A program made the position numbers and the translations under genes. Under the pieces are notes generated by a model, which worked only from the letters and a program-made list of their open reading frames with translations, was not told the DNA's origin and made no database searches. DNA of 64,000 nt. Origin: Liolophura sinensis (taxonomy: Eukaryota > Mollusca > Polyplacophora > Chitonida > Chitonidae). The DNA is taken from positions 15,061,608-15,125,607 of the forward strand of contig NC_088299.1 in assembly GCF_032854445.1 (NCBI RefSeq), written 5' to 3'. Below are positions 11,569 to 22,109 of this stretch, one piece after another. Position 1 is the stretch's first letter. Every line of letters starts with the position of its first letter.

Positions 11569-12260
11569 TTTTATGTCGGTTTCCTTTCTCGCAGACTTTA
11601 CGACCATGGGGATAGTTTCAATTTTGACATTTTTAAATTCAATTATCCTTGCCTGGACGGTGAATGTGGTGTGAATATATCGCACTTTGTAGCATTTTTT
11701 AGATAATGTGTGTTACACGTGATGATTTCAAGCAACGGCACAAGTTATTATTGCAAAAACTAGTGTGTCATTGTTATTCTAGTAACTGTAAGTTTCTTAA
11801 GTTTTACAATGGTCTTAGTTCTTTTGTCAGTAAGGATGGACATAGCGTCCACACTGCTTCATGACTGTGTCGAATTGTTGAATTAGATATCCACGTTGGA
11901 TATATGAACATTTGCCATTCGCAACTGAGATATATATTCTGATTACCGACAACCTGATACACTAACGTTGTACACAGTTTGAATACTGATCTGTCCTACA
12001 TCATGGAAAACTATTTACTGCTTCTCTTTACATGATTCCGTCTTTATGGTTACGTTTGACCATTTGTCATTGCCACACTGGTGTCGCTGCTCTGGTTTTA
12101 CTCTCTTTGCTTTAAGTCTCTTTTTTATATGTATATACTTTCTTAGTTCTGTGGTGATTTGTGTTAGGCGTCGTTTGGGAATTGGACTTGTGATTAATGA
12201 ACCGGAATGGCCATTTTGGTGAACAGCTGGTATACGAATGTCTGTTCTGTGTCTTTGAAT
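11569..12260 (+). mobile_element. Decayed PLE: RT C-terminus plus 3' region
   Basis: Translation of 11600-11850 with stops and frameshifts gives recognisable pieces of the PLE RT thumb region: F-N-F-D-I, N-Y-P-C-L-D, G-V-N-I-S-H-F-V-A-F, R-H-K-L-L-L-Q-K-L-V and K-F-L-K-F-Y-N-G. The 3' region follows (ATCCACGTTGGATATATGAA, then GGTATACGAATGTCTGTT). It is clearly dead. A ~70-bp piece of repeat X (12048-12115) lies inside its 3' region. Confidence 0.85.
12048..12115 (-). repeat. Repeat X fragment nested in a PLE tail
   Basis: GTTTGACCATTTGTCATTGC and GTGTCGCTGCTCTGGTTTTA match repeat X at 25225-25320 and 43130-43220. The other PLE tails (for example 24100-24140) lack this segment at the matching point, which implies insertion or recombination into the PLE. 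Confidence 0.65.
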
Positions 12261-14421
12261 TCTGATGGTGCAACATTTGACTAGGCTTATGCCATTGTGC
12301 TGTACCAATGCATGAGGAACTGTGCGGTGTTTTGCTCCCTTCTGCCTTTCCGATGGCGCTTTGTTGGCAAACTATAAACGCATTAGCCGTTCACTGGAAG
12401 AGAACAGTGTTCAGTCCAGCTAAGACCAGAGTCACCATTACTCGGTAGTCGAGTCACACTCAGACTGTCAACCCAGCGGATCTGGATTGGCCTGAAAACT
12501 TAAGAGAATAGACCTAGAATAGGTGCGCATGGCGTTTGTATACCAATACAAGAGCGATTGGGACTCAGCTCTGTCATGTATCCGCACATACATATGTGTT
12601 AACACAGCAAACTTCCCTCTTACAAAATAAGAACGAAAGAACAATAATAACACATCCGTAAAATATGACTCATGTTTTTTTTTATCTTATATCTGTTGAA
12701 ACACTAAGGTTATGCCACAGTAACGCACAACTGGGTCGGAAATGCTTGTGTGATAACATATCTGTTAGTTAGCAAAGTCAGATTATCAGTACCCTGAGCT
12801 GCAATGCTCAATCCAGAGAAAAGGAAATCATACACAAAATAAATGCAAAACAAACTGATCATTGCACATTGTAAAAGTCATAAAACCTCACATTATTTTA
12901 AGAGAAATCTTATAGATAGCATTTTAAATATCAAATCCAACATTTTGGCAGTGGTGAAGGAGGGAAAGCATTTCTGTTGCTAGATTAGCACTTTCCAAAG
13001 CGTTGAACAATTAACAAAATATCAAGACAACTTTGCAATCTAAATGAAGACTTTCAGGTGTGGTGTTCTGGATCTTCATGATACGGTTCACATTATAAAC
13101 GTTATAAATGTATATCTAGCAAATAATCATTATATAGGTTAAGGTTTTGGTAGTCGTATTTTATAGCAGTTAAGATGTATCTTTTAATACTTAGTAAATA
13201 TTCACATTAAAAGGATACGTGAAAGTTAGAGATGACCGACAATCTAACTATTTACTCAACTAAGCGCAGAAAACTTATCAAGAGAGAAAAAAGACAAGAG
13301 AGTGGAGATACACGGCTTATGCTGTATGAACGAGTTGGTCAATCAAGTAACATCGCTATAAGATCTTTTTTCACCCCCAAGCAAGCTACCAGTCAGTCAG
13401 ATATCCACCTAAACGCTAATGAGTGTAGGGTGATACTAAAACGGCCATTAAAGGTGCAAATACACCAAACAACGTATTTCAACTGCAACTGACGGTCTAA
13501 TTTCAACAGCACTACTTGAGTTATTTACACGAGACACTCCTCCGCAGCCACGAGAGGTAGGCGCCTTGGACAAATCTGATTAGGCGCGGGATGTGCTGAT
13601 TGACAGGCAACTGGACTCCGATGAAGCCAGACTTATTAAAACAAACATCGTCTAACGACAGCTTTATCTCTCAGTTAAGCCTCTGTGACTTTTTCATTAC
13701 GCTATGCTATCTAGTTCTTGGGATAGAGGTCATTTTTCATGCACCAGTTTCAGCTTTATGATTCCGTGTGCTATAATTAATATTTTAAGCCGCTTTAGTT
13801 GTCACACACTTCAGCACTGCCACACATTTGACTGTGGGGTGATATTTTAAACAGGATATCAATATTCTTCGTTGACACACAGTTCGGCATTCGCATTGTA
13901 TTTGTTGTTATATTGCTGTCAGCTCCAGTGTACTTTACATTTTGCATGATTTGGCAATTACCTGTTCTGTTGATATTTTTCTAACGTATCAGTAATTGAA
14001 ATGATGCTTACTGCCTAAGAGGCGTTTATGCAACCGTACAGCCATATTTCATCTTTCACTTCATTAAGTCTTATGTCAGATGGAAATCACAAAACCTGAT
14101 ATGTTTACGTCATCTAGCACTAGGTTAGTGGCAGTGCACACTTATGAATCGAAATCAGGGAAATAACTAATCCTAAGCGTTGTCACAGACATTTGCATAC
14201 CAATCCTCCATCATTATGAAGGTTCCAAGCTTATAATCGCCATATCAATCTCTCAAGCAACATTCAATTCACTAAATAACTAAGAAAGTATGTCAAAATT
14301 TAGGACGGGGTCATATAAACAGAAGCCGTCACCTACGTTCACAGATGCCGGAAAACGCCATGACCGTGAGATACGCGTAAAATGTAACCAGTATTCCAAT
14401 ATCAAGCCAATCGTTTATAAG
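12261..14421. other. Unrecognised non-coding stretch, over 2 kb
   Basis: The longest frame is 86 codons (13232-13492), Lys/Arg/Thr-rich with no recognisable domain. No SINE or tandem array is seen. It could be intron or unique spacer. Confidence 0.4.
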
Positions 14422-15110
14422 TTTAATGTGTGAAGGATATTGTACAAAACACCTTCACTCTAAATTTCTTAAATTTTTACGTATATACCCTTTGTGGGTA
14501 AATATGGGTAGAACGTGCAAAATCTTTGACGCTCTGTTTTATAACCTTTGTCCATTTTCGCTGAATTCTGGATTAGGAGTGTAATATGCATCGTGTTGAA
14601 TAAAATCATTACGTTAGATATTTGAACAGGCACAATCAAAAACCCATCTACAGAACATACACATATTCAATTTGTTCAACAAATTGAATATGTGTATGTT
14701 GAATAATTGAATACAGAACATACACATATTCAATTTGTTGAACAAATTGAATATGTGTATGTTCTGTAGATGGGTTTTTGATTGTGCCTGTTCAACAAAT
14801 TGAATATGTGTATGTTGAATAATTGAATACAGAACATACACATATTCAATTTGTTGAACAAATTGAATATGTGTATGTTCTGTAGATGGGTTTTTGATTG
14901 TGCCTGTTCAAATATCTAACGTAATGATTTTATTCAACACGATGCATATTACACTCCTAATCCAGAATTCAGCGAAAATGGACAAAGGTTATAAAACAGA
15001 GCGTCAAAGATTTTGCACGTTCTACCCATATTTACCCACAAAGGGTATATACGTAAAAATTTTAGAAATTTAGAGTGAAGGTGTTTTGTACAATATCCTA
15101 AACACATTAA
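14422..15110. repeat. Large near-perfect palindrome made of PLE 3' ends
   Basis: The sequence from 14422 inward is repeated as its reverse complement from 15110 inward, with few mismatches over arms of ~210 bp (for example TACAAAACACCTTCACTC at 14443 against GAGTGAAGGTGTTTTGTA at 15073). The arms resemble the end of the PLE RT (a F-L-K-F stretch) followed by the PLE 3' region (ATCGTGTTGAATAAAATC). Two PLE tails therefore face each other tail to tail. The centre holds two tandem copies of a 116-bp unit, each starting with a 49-bp perfect palindrome (14716-14764 and 14832-14880), plus a third near-identical one at 14653-14701. The whole is 689 bp and could form a cruciform or, if transcribed, dsRNA. 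Confidence 0.9.
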
Positions 15111-15384
15111 CCCTTAACATGTAATGATTTGTTTGCTCAAATCATCACACATCGATATATAACGCTCAGCTTGGAAGACGAACTATCTTAGTTATCATTA
15201 CCAGGCGTTTTCGCAAAAATGGTGAAAGACACACAATGTGTTCAGCTTCCATACATACTTAAAAACGCTAGCATAATTTACCGGGCTTCCCATGTTACAC
15301 TTGTGTGCAGGAAGTGATATTTCATGATATTAATATTAATGTTGTAAAAGTGGTTACGACGACCTCATGGCGGGAGGGGTAAGA
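15111..15384. other. Unrecognised spacer
   Basis: Lies between the palindrome and the next PLE fragment. Nothing recognised. Confidence 0.35.
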
Positions 15385-15545
15385 CGAGTGTATCTAGGCG
15401 TCAAAACAGACATTCGTAAAAAACCAAGACGTTTCGGGCTAATGATGACAAGGCCGATTCCCCAAAGACCTAAGAAAGTATGCAAAGAGTGAAAGTAAGA
15501 CGGATTAATGCAGGGAAAAACAGTCAACATTTTTAAATGACGATC
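15385..15545 (-). mobile_element. PLE 3'-end fragment
   Basis: GCGTCAAAACAGACATTCGT, then CCTAAGAAAGTATGCAAAGA and AACAGTCAACA. It reads as the reverse complement of the PLE 3' region (compare 24080-24250). Confidence 0.78.
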
Positions 15546-15799
15546 GAATGACATAATGGATGTTGTAGGTGTATGTATTAAATCAGTGTGCAAATCGTGT
15601 GCCATGCTAGTTGATAAGTTGTCAATCATCAGAATATGTTGCGTTCTGATTGCAACACTTCATATTATCAAACATGACCATCTAAATCAGCACGATGAAT
15701 ATACATCCCCTAGTTATGCCATAACCATTCATTCATTCATTCATTCAAAGTATTAACTAACGGACTGACTAAATACTCACCTTCTGATCCCTGTGTGTC

Positions 15800-16005
15800 A
15801 ACACACGTAACCTGTGAATAACATCAGTTAGGATTGTATTCTAACTGTTTATGTAAATGTATACATAGTGGCAATTTAGAACCATGGCTTAAGCAGAATT
15901 AGGTAAAAATGCAGTGATTTTAAGTGCAATTTATTAGACGTCACTGGCGTAGAATTATTCACACCCCTATGTTGTCTTCATATTTAACGCACAATCACGT
16001 CCGTG
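15800..16005 (+). repeat. Repeat X, partial
   Basis: TATTCTAACTGTTTATGTAA, ACCATGGCTTAAGCAGAATT, AGGTAAAAATGCAGTGATTT, ATTAGACGTCACTGG and TATGTTGTCTTCATATTTAA match repeat X. The 5' third is missing or diverged. Confidence 0.78.
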
Positions 16006-16083
16006 TGGATGCCTCGGAAATCCGTTCAGGAAACTAAGCCTCCTATTGGCGGACTTGAGGATGCGGTGTCATCAAGAAAGATG

Positions 16084-16140
16084 AATGAGTGAAATATTCT
16101 TGGACAAGGCGTAAAACACCAATCAAATAAATAATTAAAT
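16084..16140 (+). mobile_element. SINE-A 3' fragment
   Basis: GAGTGAAATATTCTTGGACA, GGCGTAAAACACCAATCAAA and an (AAAT)n tail. Confidence 0.85.
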
Positions 16141-16239
16141 AGAAAGAGAAATGTCGTCAGACTTTCTTGTTAAACAACCCTGTCATATTTCGCATCCCGC
16201 TACTATGTGCTAAGCCACCGACAATACCGTAACTGAAAA

Positions 16240-16700
16240 TGCAACTTTCAGTTTAAGTTTCCAAAACCTTAAGTTGATTTCTTTCTGAAATGGTAAGATG
16301 AGGTTGTTAACATTTTTCTCACCTGGATAAACAGACTTTTAATTAATTCTAATTTTACCAATTAATTGGCCTACTTTGAACTATCACCTGTTCAACATGA
16401 GAAAATTCACCGTTGCGTTTCTGTTTTAGCACCTTGTATTTAGTATAAATGCTAAGCCCGTTTATTCGTATATCCTGAGTAAGGACAACCCGTTAAGAAA
16501 TGGTGGGTTATTGAACTTCACAATTTTCTCACCTGGATAGACAGTGTATTTGTCGTATATTTGATTACTGACCGAACAAGCCGTAAAACCGCATCCGAGC
16601 TTGCTGGTAATGATGTAAGGGGCCTTAATTAATAACAGTTTACAGCCACGCTCAACCAAGGCCGTGCTTTAATATTTTACCGGTGGCAACACTACAATAC
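16240..16700 (+). repeat. Dispersed repeat Z
   Basis: Matches 20700-21240: GAAAATTCACCGTTGCGTTT, a GCACCTTGTATTTAGTATA word, TCACCTGGATAGACAGTG, ATTTGTCGTATATTTGA, and AATTAATAACAGTTTACAGC near the end. A ~20-bp word (TTTTCTCACCTGGATA) occurs twice (16313 and 16523), a sign of an internal duplication. The family is unnamed and has no coding capacity that I can see. Confidence 0.7.
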
Positions 16701-17516
16701 AGATTCTCCTTGATCAAGTACAAAGCCGTCTTGGTAGGTGGATTTCATTTTTCAATTGCAACAGTGTCAGCTTCTTAAAGAATGAGAGTTGGAGGCAAAA
16801 TATGACAGTGTTGCTTAACCAGAAACTATCGCGACAATAAATGTTAAATCTCATTGAGCAAACAGGGAATGGCAAACATTGTTGGTTTGTTTCTGTTGGC
16901 AGACCTTCTATCGTCAGTTCTTCTAACAGTTCTTCTTAGTTTCCTTAACACAAGACGTCACTGAGACAGTCGTAGGTACTTTATCTCGTATTTGGACGTT
17001 CTATATGTTATATTGCAAACGACAGTTGCATCATAGTCCAAAATCTATAGTGAACAAACTTTTTCGGCTTGTTGTATGAGAGAAAAGGGTTGATTGTGAA
17101 GTAACCTGACAAATTCTACTATGATTACGTTTGAAACACATGAAGTAGACAGAAAACCGACTTCAGGATAACGCGGTGTCAAAGGCATCTGCTTAGTAGC
17201 TTTGTTGACATCCGCTGACGCAAATATATACCTCGCAAAGATATTTACGTTACAAAAGAATGTGTAGAACGCAGGACCTTTAACACTTGATGATTGCAAT
17301 CATAATTTATTTGCTTTGGTCGTTGTGCCGTGGACAAAAGCAAAAAGAACCTACAGTTACTAAATGTTAATGTTATTAACTACACATGACAATACGGTCT
17401 GATTTTAAACCAAGTTTACTTACGTAGAGTAAGTATGAAAGAAGCGTATTATACTTTGTTTAAATGATAACATATTCTGATGTAAAAGAACGCATTTTTC
17501 TTGGGTAACGTTTTAG
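16701..17516. other. Upstream of the best PLE, possible 5' region
   Basis: The segment 16735-16930 loosely resembles 21810-21990 just after another PLE tail (shared GGTGGATTTCATTT and CAGCAAAC/GAGCAAAC words). It may include the PLE 5' untranslated part, but this is weak. An 84-codon minus-strand frame at 17045-17299 has no recognisable domain. Confidence 0.35.
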
Positions 17517-19319
17517 GCCATTTCTGATCAGGTTCCAAGTTCCGCCTCATTAAACCTCCGTGTCATTGGAGTTTTCAATTATTCCCAGTCCGTCGGGGGG
17601 TTCGGTTTCGCGGAGTGTGCTTCTGGCGGCTATGACTGTGATTGTGGTTCCTCAGTTTTTGCCTACGACAAATGTAAACATGTCCTGACTGGTGACCTTC
17701 ATATTATTAAGAATCATGATCTAAGGAGTCTCTTTGTGAGGGGTCCTAAGTATAGAGAAAAGAGAAATGTCAACATTCGATCAAACAAAAAAAATATCAT
17801 CTCGGCACTTGAGGAGTATGTTAAAAAATGGTCAAAACGGGAGAAAGTGGATTCTTCGGTGCTTGAAGGTTGGCTTGAGATTGTCAAAAGGAGAGTTAGT
17901 TTAACTATGCACCATCTGGACATTGATGCTCTGCCTGGGGTTGGACGGGTTCTGAGGGATCCCGCTGTGCGGGAGACGCTCGCTGACCTTCATAGTAAAT
18001 TTGTCATCACTGTAGCAGACAAGGCCCCTAATAATGTCATCTTTATTTGCAAGAATTATTATTATCAAATTTTTGTTCAAGAGCTATGTGCATCTACAAC
18101 GACATCCACATATTCTGCTACTACATGTACTCTGGAGGAACTATTTAACAAACACAAAACCTTTCTTAAAGAAAGGCGCATAAATATACCTACCCGTCAC
18201 ACAGAAATACCACAACTTTACTGGATTCCTAAAATGCATAAATCCCCATACAAGGCTCGATTTATTGCAGGTTCGGGAAGCTGTACCACCAAACTCTTGT
18301 GAACCCTACTTACGAGAGCGTTACAAGAAGTAAAGTCATTTTGGAATAAGTATTGTTGTGCCATAACAAAAAATTCAGGTGTCAACTGCATGTGGATTCT
18401 TAACAACTCCAAACGCCTTACAGAAGAACTTGATGCTCATGTGCATATACCGTACAAAGACGTATCCACGTGGGATTTCTCTACTCTCTATACTACGATT
18501 TCCCACAAAGATCTTATTGAAAGAATATCGTCGTTAATTATCTCGGTATTTACTAAAACTGGTCACCGTTACATTAACGTCGGAAGTAATAAGGCTTTCT
18601 TTAGTTCTACTGTTTATAAAGGTTACCACTCATGGGATGTTACATTATTTATTGAATTACTTGAATTTCTCATTAATAACATCTATGTGAAATTCGGAGA
18701 TGCCATTTACCAACAGTGCATAGGTATTCCAATGGGTACCAATTGTGCGCCTCTTTTGGCAGACCTATACCTGTTTTCATATGAATACAACTATATGCAG
18801 AAATTATTTAAAAGTAATATCTTTAAAGCTCGATCCTTTTCACTTACCGAACGGTATATTGATGATCTACTGGCGTTAAATAATCCCCATATTGCTGAAG
18901 CGGTGAAGGAAATCTATCCGCCTTCATTGGATTTAAAGGAGACAACAGATAGTCCTGATGGTACATCTTATTTGGATCTATATCTGTACAAATACGGACA
19001 AGGTCTCCTTTCACGCCGCCGTTACGACAAAAGTTATAATTTCAATTTTGATATTGTAAATTATCCTTATTTAGATAGCAATATACCAAAGGGTCCTGCA
19101 TATGGCGTATACATATCTCGCCTTGTAGCATTTGTCAGATCTTGCGTTAACTGTGATGCCTTTAATTTGCGTCACAAGTTGCTAGTTCAAAAACTAGTTT
19201 ATCAAGGATACTCCATCAAACGCCTTCATTCTAAGTTTCTCAAATTTTACAATGGGTATAACAATCTCGTTGGCAGGTATGGACAGAGCGTTCAGAATCT
19301 CTGGCGATCTGCATTGTGA
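17517..19319 (+). pseudogene. PLE reverse transcriptase ORF with one in-frame stop
   Basis: About 600 codons are open in a single frame from just after a TAG at 17514 to a TGA at 19317, except for one TGA at 18300-18302; the frame resumes unchanged. The product would be an RNA-directed DNA polymerase that copies the element into the genome. The N-terminal part shows Cys-rich C-D-C-G-S then T-G-D-L and G-P-K-Y-R-E (17620-17765). Next comes D-A-L-P-G-V-G-R-V-L-R-D and V-A-D-K-A-P-N-N-V-I (17925-18035). Palm motifs are W-D-F-S-T-L-Y-T (catalytic Asp near 18474), G-I-P-M-G-T-N-C-A-P-L-L-A-D-L (~18725) and Y-I-D-D (18855-18866). A thumb-like end with G-V-Y-I-S, R-H-K-L-L and K-F-L-K-F-Y-N-G follows. 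The motif set fits Penelope-like RTs as I know them. No ATG start is certain. The single lesion suggests a recently active copy, or a TGA error. Confidence 0.88.
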
Positions 19320-19321
19320 TC

Positions 19322-19460
19322 AACCACATAGACGGCGCTGTTATCCCTATGAACGTATCTATCACGTACATGGTATTTAACAACATAGATGGCGCTGGTT
19401 GCCCAGTGTAACCGTCTATCTTGTATGTCATACGTAACATCATAGATGGCGCCTCGTGTA
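19322..19460. repeat. About 59-bp tandem repeat after the RT stop
   Basis: About 2.4 copies of a ~59-bp unit headed by CACATAGACGGCGCTG, CAACATAGATGGCGCTG and CATCATAGATGGCGCC. I do not see it in the other PLE tails of the window, so it appears to be private to this copy or subfamily. Confidence 0.8.
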
Positions 19461-19743
19461 GCATGAGATCTTTACATATTAACGGGAAAGACGTAATCGT
19501 CCGTTACTTTTAAATCATAATCTGATCGGTTATGGTCTGTAACGCTCGTCATTTTCAAACTGTATCTAATACCGCTTAACCTGGGGCTAGGGGCTGTAAA
19601 GGTAGCCATGCTAATTACATCAGCATGATGCCTTTATGAACAGTTGCAATTAAAGCGAATTTGAACTTTGATATGGAATTCACGCCTGGAATATTCATTG
19701 TCTGCCCGGCATCACTGAAAACTGCTGACCGCTTCTCTCTTGT

Positions 19744-19929
19744 GTGTTACCGGCTTTTTTTCTTATTTGTATAATTTCTTACATACCTTTGTCTTCGGGA
19801 GTTAGTGTTAAACGTTGTTGTGGAAATGGATCTTGCAATTATCGACTTGGAACGCCCTTTACGCACTACGAATGGTATAGGAATGTCGGACTTGACGTTT
19901 ATATTTATATCAAACAATGTAGTGAATAG
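19744..19929 (+). CDS. Possible small second ORF of the PLE (hydrophobic plus Cys/Tyr motif)
   Basis: A short open frame with a GTG first codon; the true start is unclear. It has a hydrophobic stretch (A-F-F-L-I-C-I-I-S-Y-I-P-L) followed by V-K-R-C-C-G-N-G-S-C-N-Y-R-L-G-T-P-F, then E-W-Y-R-N-V-G-L-D-V-Y-I-Y-I. The same pattern can be read, broken by stops, in the PLE tails at 21665-21800, 24115-24240 and 12125-12250 (V-K-R-H/R-F-G-N-W-P-C-D-Y, then T-G-T-S-L and G-W-Y). It is in a different frame from the RT, so it is either a separate ORF or a frameshifted C-terminal extension of the RT. Its function is unknown to me. Similarity across copies at protein level suggests it was once coding. Confidence 0.45.
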   Translation: MLPAFFLICIISYIPLSSGVSVKRCCGNGSCNYRLGTPFTHYEWYRNVGLDVYIYIKQCSE

Positions 19930-19930
19930 C

Positions 19931-20165
19931 TGATGAAATGGTTAGAGCGTCCGCCTCAAAGTCGAAACAATTGGGATCAAACCCGGGTCGGATCATACCA
20001 AAGACTTTAAAAATGGTACTTGTTGCTGCCTCGCTTGGAGCTTAGCACTGAGACGTTAGAGCAAGGAAACGTGACTGGATGGCCCCGTGCTAGTATAATG
20101 TGGCTGGGTTGAGTGTGTTCAGCATGATACTTTAGTGCTGGCAACATTTAGCAGCAAGGACTCAA
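19931..20165 (+). mobile_element. SINE-C, best copy with tRNA-like promoter
   Basis: The tRNA-like head has an A-box-like segment ATGGTTAGAGCGTCCGC (19938-19954) and a B-box-like segment GGGATCAAACCCGGG (19973-19987), the internal RNA polymerase III promoter layout. The body follows: GGATCATACCAAAGACTT, CTTGTTGCTGCCTCGCTTGG, GGTTAGAGCAAGGAAAC and GCTAGTATAATGTGGCTGGG. The 3' end is diverged. It abuts the PLE 3' end. Confidence 0.85.
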
Positions 20166-20699
20166 TCTGCCACCCTGATGAACAAACTTTAAGTTTACAC
20201 AACGATAGTTTCAAAACGCACAGAAAAATCTACTAAAACATTTCCTACTGAGAGTAAAATTTTTTTTATCTATTTTCCATCTTGTTACGTCCCTCTCTGG
20301 TGCAGTTTCAAGAATATTAATTTATTACAAAAAAAATTCATTTGACTTTAATTAATAGATCCTCCTGAGACAAGAACAGCCATGTCCTGTGACTTTATTC
20401 CAGATAGCTCTACAACATAGAGAGGGACATTACTGATATACTTTATGTAGAGCATAAAGCATTGGTGAGAAACAGGACTTACGAGCGTTAGCTAATTATT
20501 GATGATAACTGACATTCTGACTCTCTCATTGTGTAACTGGTGTTCAGCTACAAGTATTTATTTCCGCCAGTTATTTTTTACAGCGTTCTCACTGAGGTTG
20601 TTGTCCCGTTTGGCCAGAATCATTCTAATGAATGGAGTGCCATCAGTTTTGTATCTGTCTGTCCGTCTGTGTGCCCGTTTTGCATAACTTAGCAGAATA
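20166..20699. other. Unrecognised non-coding stretch
   Basis: A+T-rich with no supported gene. A short motif near 20405 (CTACAACATAGAGAGGGA) recalls a word just upstream of repeat X at 44790, but the rest does not match. Confidence 0.35.
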
Positions 20700-21240
20700 T
20701 GACCATGTATTGAACTAAATCCGATTTATCTTGTGAAAATTCACCTTTGTGCTTCTTTCTGGCACCGTATTTAATATATATCCTAGGCCTTTGTACCCAT
20801 ATACTCAGGACAAACCGCTGACAAATGGCGGGACCACACTTCGCACATTTTTTTCACCCCAATATACAGTGAATTTGTCATCCTAGAGCTTCAGTATGCG
20901 AGCTCACCTTCAATCGATCTAACCTATCCTGAAACCCCTCGCGATCAGATGTCTAAATGACAATGTTTTTATGTCATGACTTCATGTAAACTTCAAATCA
21001 AAGCCAGTATAACCCCCAAGATTGATCTTCTCTGCCTACAATATCATGTCTACGACTACAAAAAATGGGGATTGTATTTCATGACTGATCATACAAGTTG
21101 TAAGGCTGCACCTAAGCCTGTTGGAATGGAGTGGTGGGAGGCAACGGGATTAATAACAGTTTACACCCACGTCCAGCCATCACCGAGCTTTTACACCTTA
21201 TCTGTGAATACACCAGAATACAAATCAGATACAAACAAAT
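20700..21240 (+). repeat. Dispersed repeat Z, longest plus-strand copy
   Basis: Landmarks: TGTGAAAATTCACCTTTGTG, TCACCCCAATATACAGTGAA, CTCACCTTCAATCGATCTAA, AAGATTGATCTTCTCTGCCT, ACAATATCATGTCTACGA, GGGATTAATAACAGTTTACA and CTTATCTGTGAATACACCAG. The reverse complement of these appears in order at 29340-30020. An 88-codon frame (20976-21242) covers part of it without a recognisable domain. Confidence 0.75.
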
Positions 21241-21254
21241 GAAGGTCATCCTGC

Positions 21255-21810
21255 TTGTTGTGGGATGATTTCAATTTCAGTCACAGGTTATTACTGCAAA
21301 AACTAGTATGTCAAGATTATTAGATCAAGCGCCTTCACTCGAAGTTCTTAAGTTTTACAATGAGTATAATTCTATTGTAAGTAAATAAGGACAGAGCGTC
21401 TAGAATCTCATGATTATGTCTAATTCCGCTTAACCCGGGGCTAGGGCTCTATATTCATCGTGTTAAATTAGATCGCCACGTTGGATATGTGAACAGTTGC
21501 AATCAAAGCGCAACAGAGATACATATTTTGTTATCGACAACCGATATTCTAGCATGGTACACGATTTTCACACTGACTTCACTCAGTCGTTCAGAACATA
21601 CCTTGCGTCTTTCCAACACCAATGAAAACTGTTGATTGCCTCTCTTTGCTTTCTCTTTCCCATTTTCGCACTTTATGTACTTTATTAGTTCTTTGGTAAT
21701 CAGCGTTAAAAGCCGTTTTGGGAATTGGCCTTGCAATTATTGAACTGGAACGTCCTTGTTGGTTGACGGCTGGTATTTGGATGTCTGTTTCGACGCATAA
21801 ATCAAAACGT
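21255..21810 (+). mobile_element. Decayed PLE: RT C-terminus and 3' region
   Basis: Starts with R-L-H-S-L-E-V-L-K-F-Y-N-E-Y-N-S coding sequence (about 21330-21375), then the PLE 3' region: CGCTTAACCCGGGGCTAG, CGCCACGTTGGATATGTGAA, CAGTTGCAATCAAAGCG and the tail GGTTGACGGCTGGTATTTGG. The small 3' ORF is readable with one stop (F-G-N-W-P-C-N-Y-stop-T-G-T-S-L-L-V-D-G-W-Y). Confidence 0.85.
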
Positions 21811-22109
21811 AAGTGGAAGGTGGATTTCATTTACAACATTGTCAAAAGCCTTGTGAATAAGAATCCAAGGCCAAATAGGACAAGGTGGCTCAGCCTGAAA
21901 GTATGACGATATTTTTGGGGGTTCATTCAGCAAACAAAAAGGGCAATTTTTCTATCTGTTCCGTACAGCAGACTTGATGACGGCCTATGCTCAATTCCAC
22001 CAACAGGCAGATTATCTTCCCGAACGTAAAAGATTAGCGAAATATTCGTCAGGGGTCATTTATATGGACATTTTACAATTTTGTGGCTGTTTTAACTCAG
22101 CTTTTGCCC

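Larger units (their letters stand above)
17517..19925 (+). mobile_element. Penelope-like retroelement, best copy
   Basis: This is the most complete copy of the PLE family scattered through the window. It consists of a reverse transcriptase frame (17517-19319) and a ~600-bp 3' region that reappears, decayed, at about ten other places. The 3' region holds a ~59-bp tandem repeat (19322-19460) and a possible small ORF (19744-19929). I see no GIY-YIG endonuclease motifs after the RT, so this looks like an endonuclease-lacking PLE or one that has lost the domain. The 5' end is undefined. A SINE-C copy starts within a few bases of its 3' end (19931). Confidence 0.85.

Noticed and set aside
14614-14841. 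75-codon Asn/His/Phe-rich frame
   Set aside because: It lies wholly inside the palindrome centre and is a product of the repeated 49-bp palindromes.
16735-16930. PLE 5' untranslated region shared with 21810-21990
   Set aside because: Only a few short words match and I could not align it convincingly, so it is left as a remark.
19938-19990. Possible genuine tRNA gene
   Set aside because: A and B boxes are visible, but the cloverleaf arms do not pair well and SINE-C body sequence follows at once.
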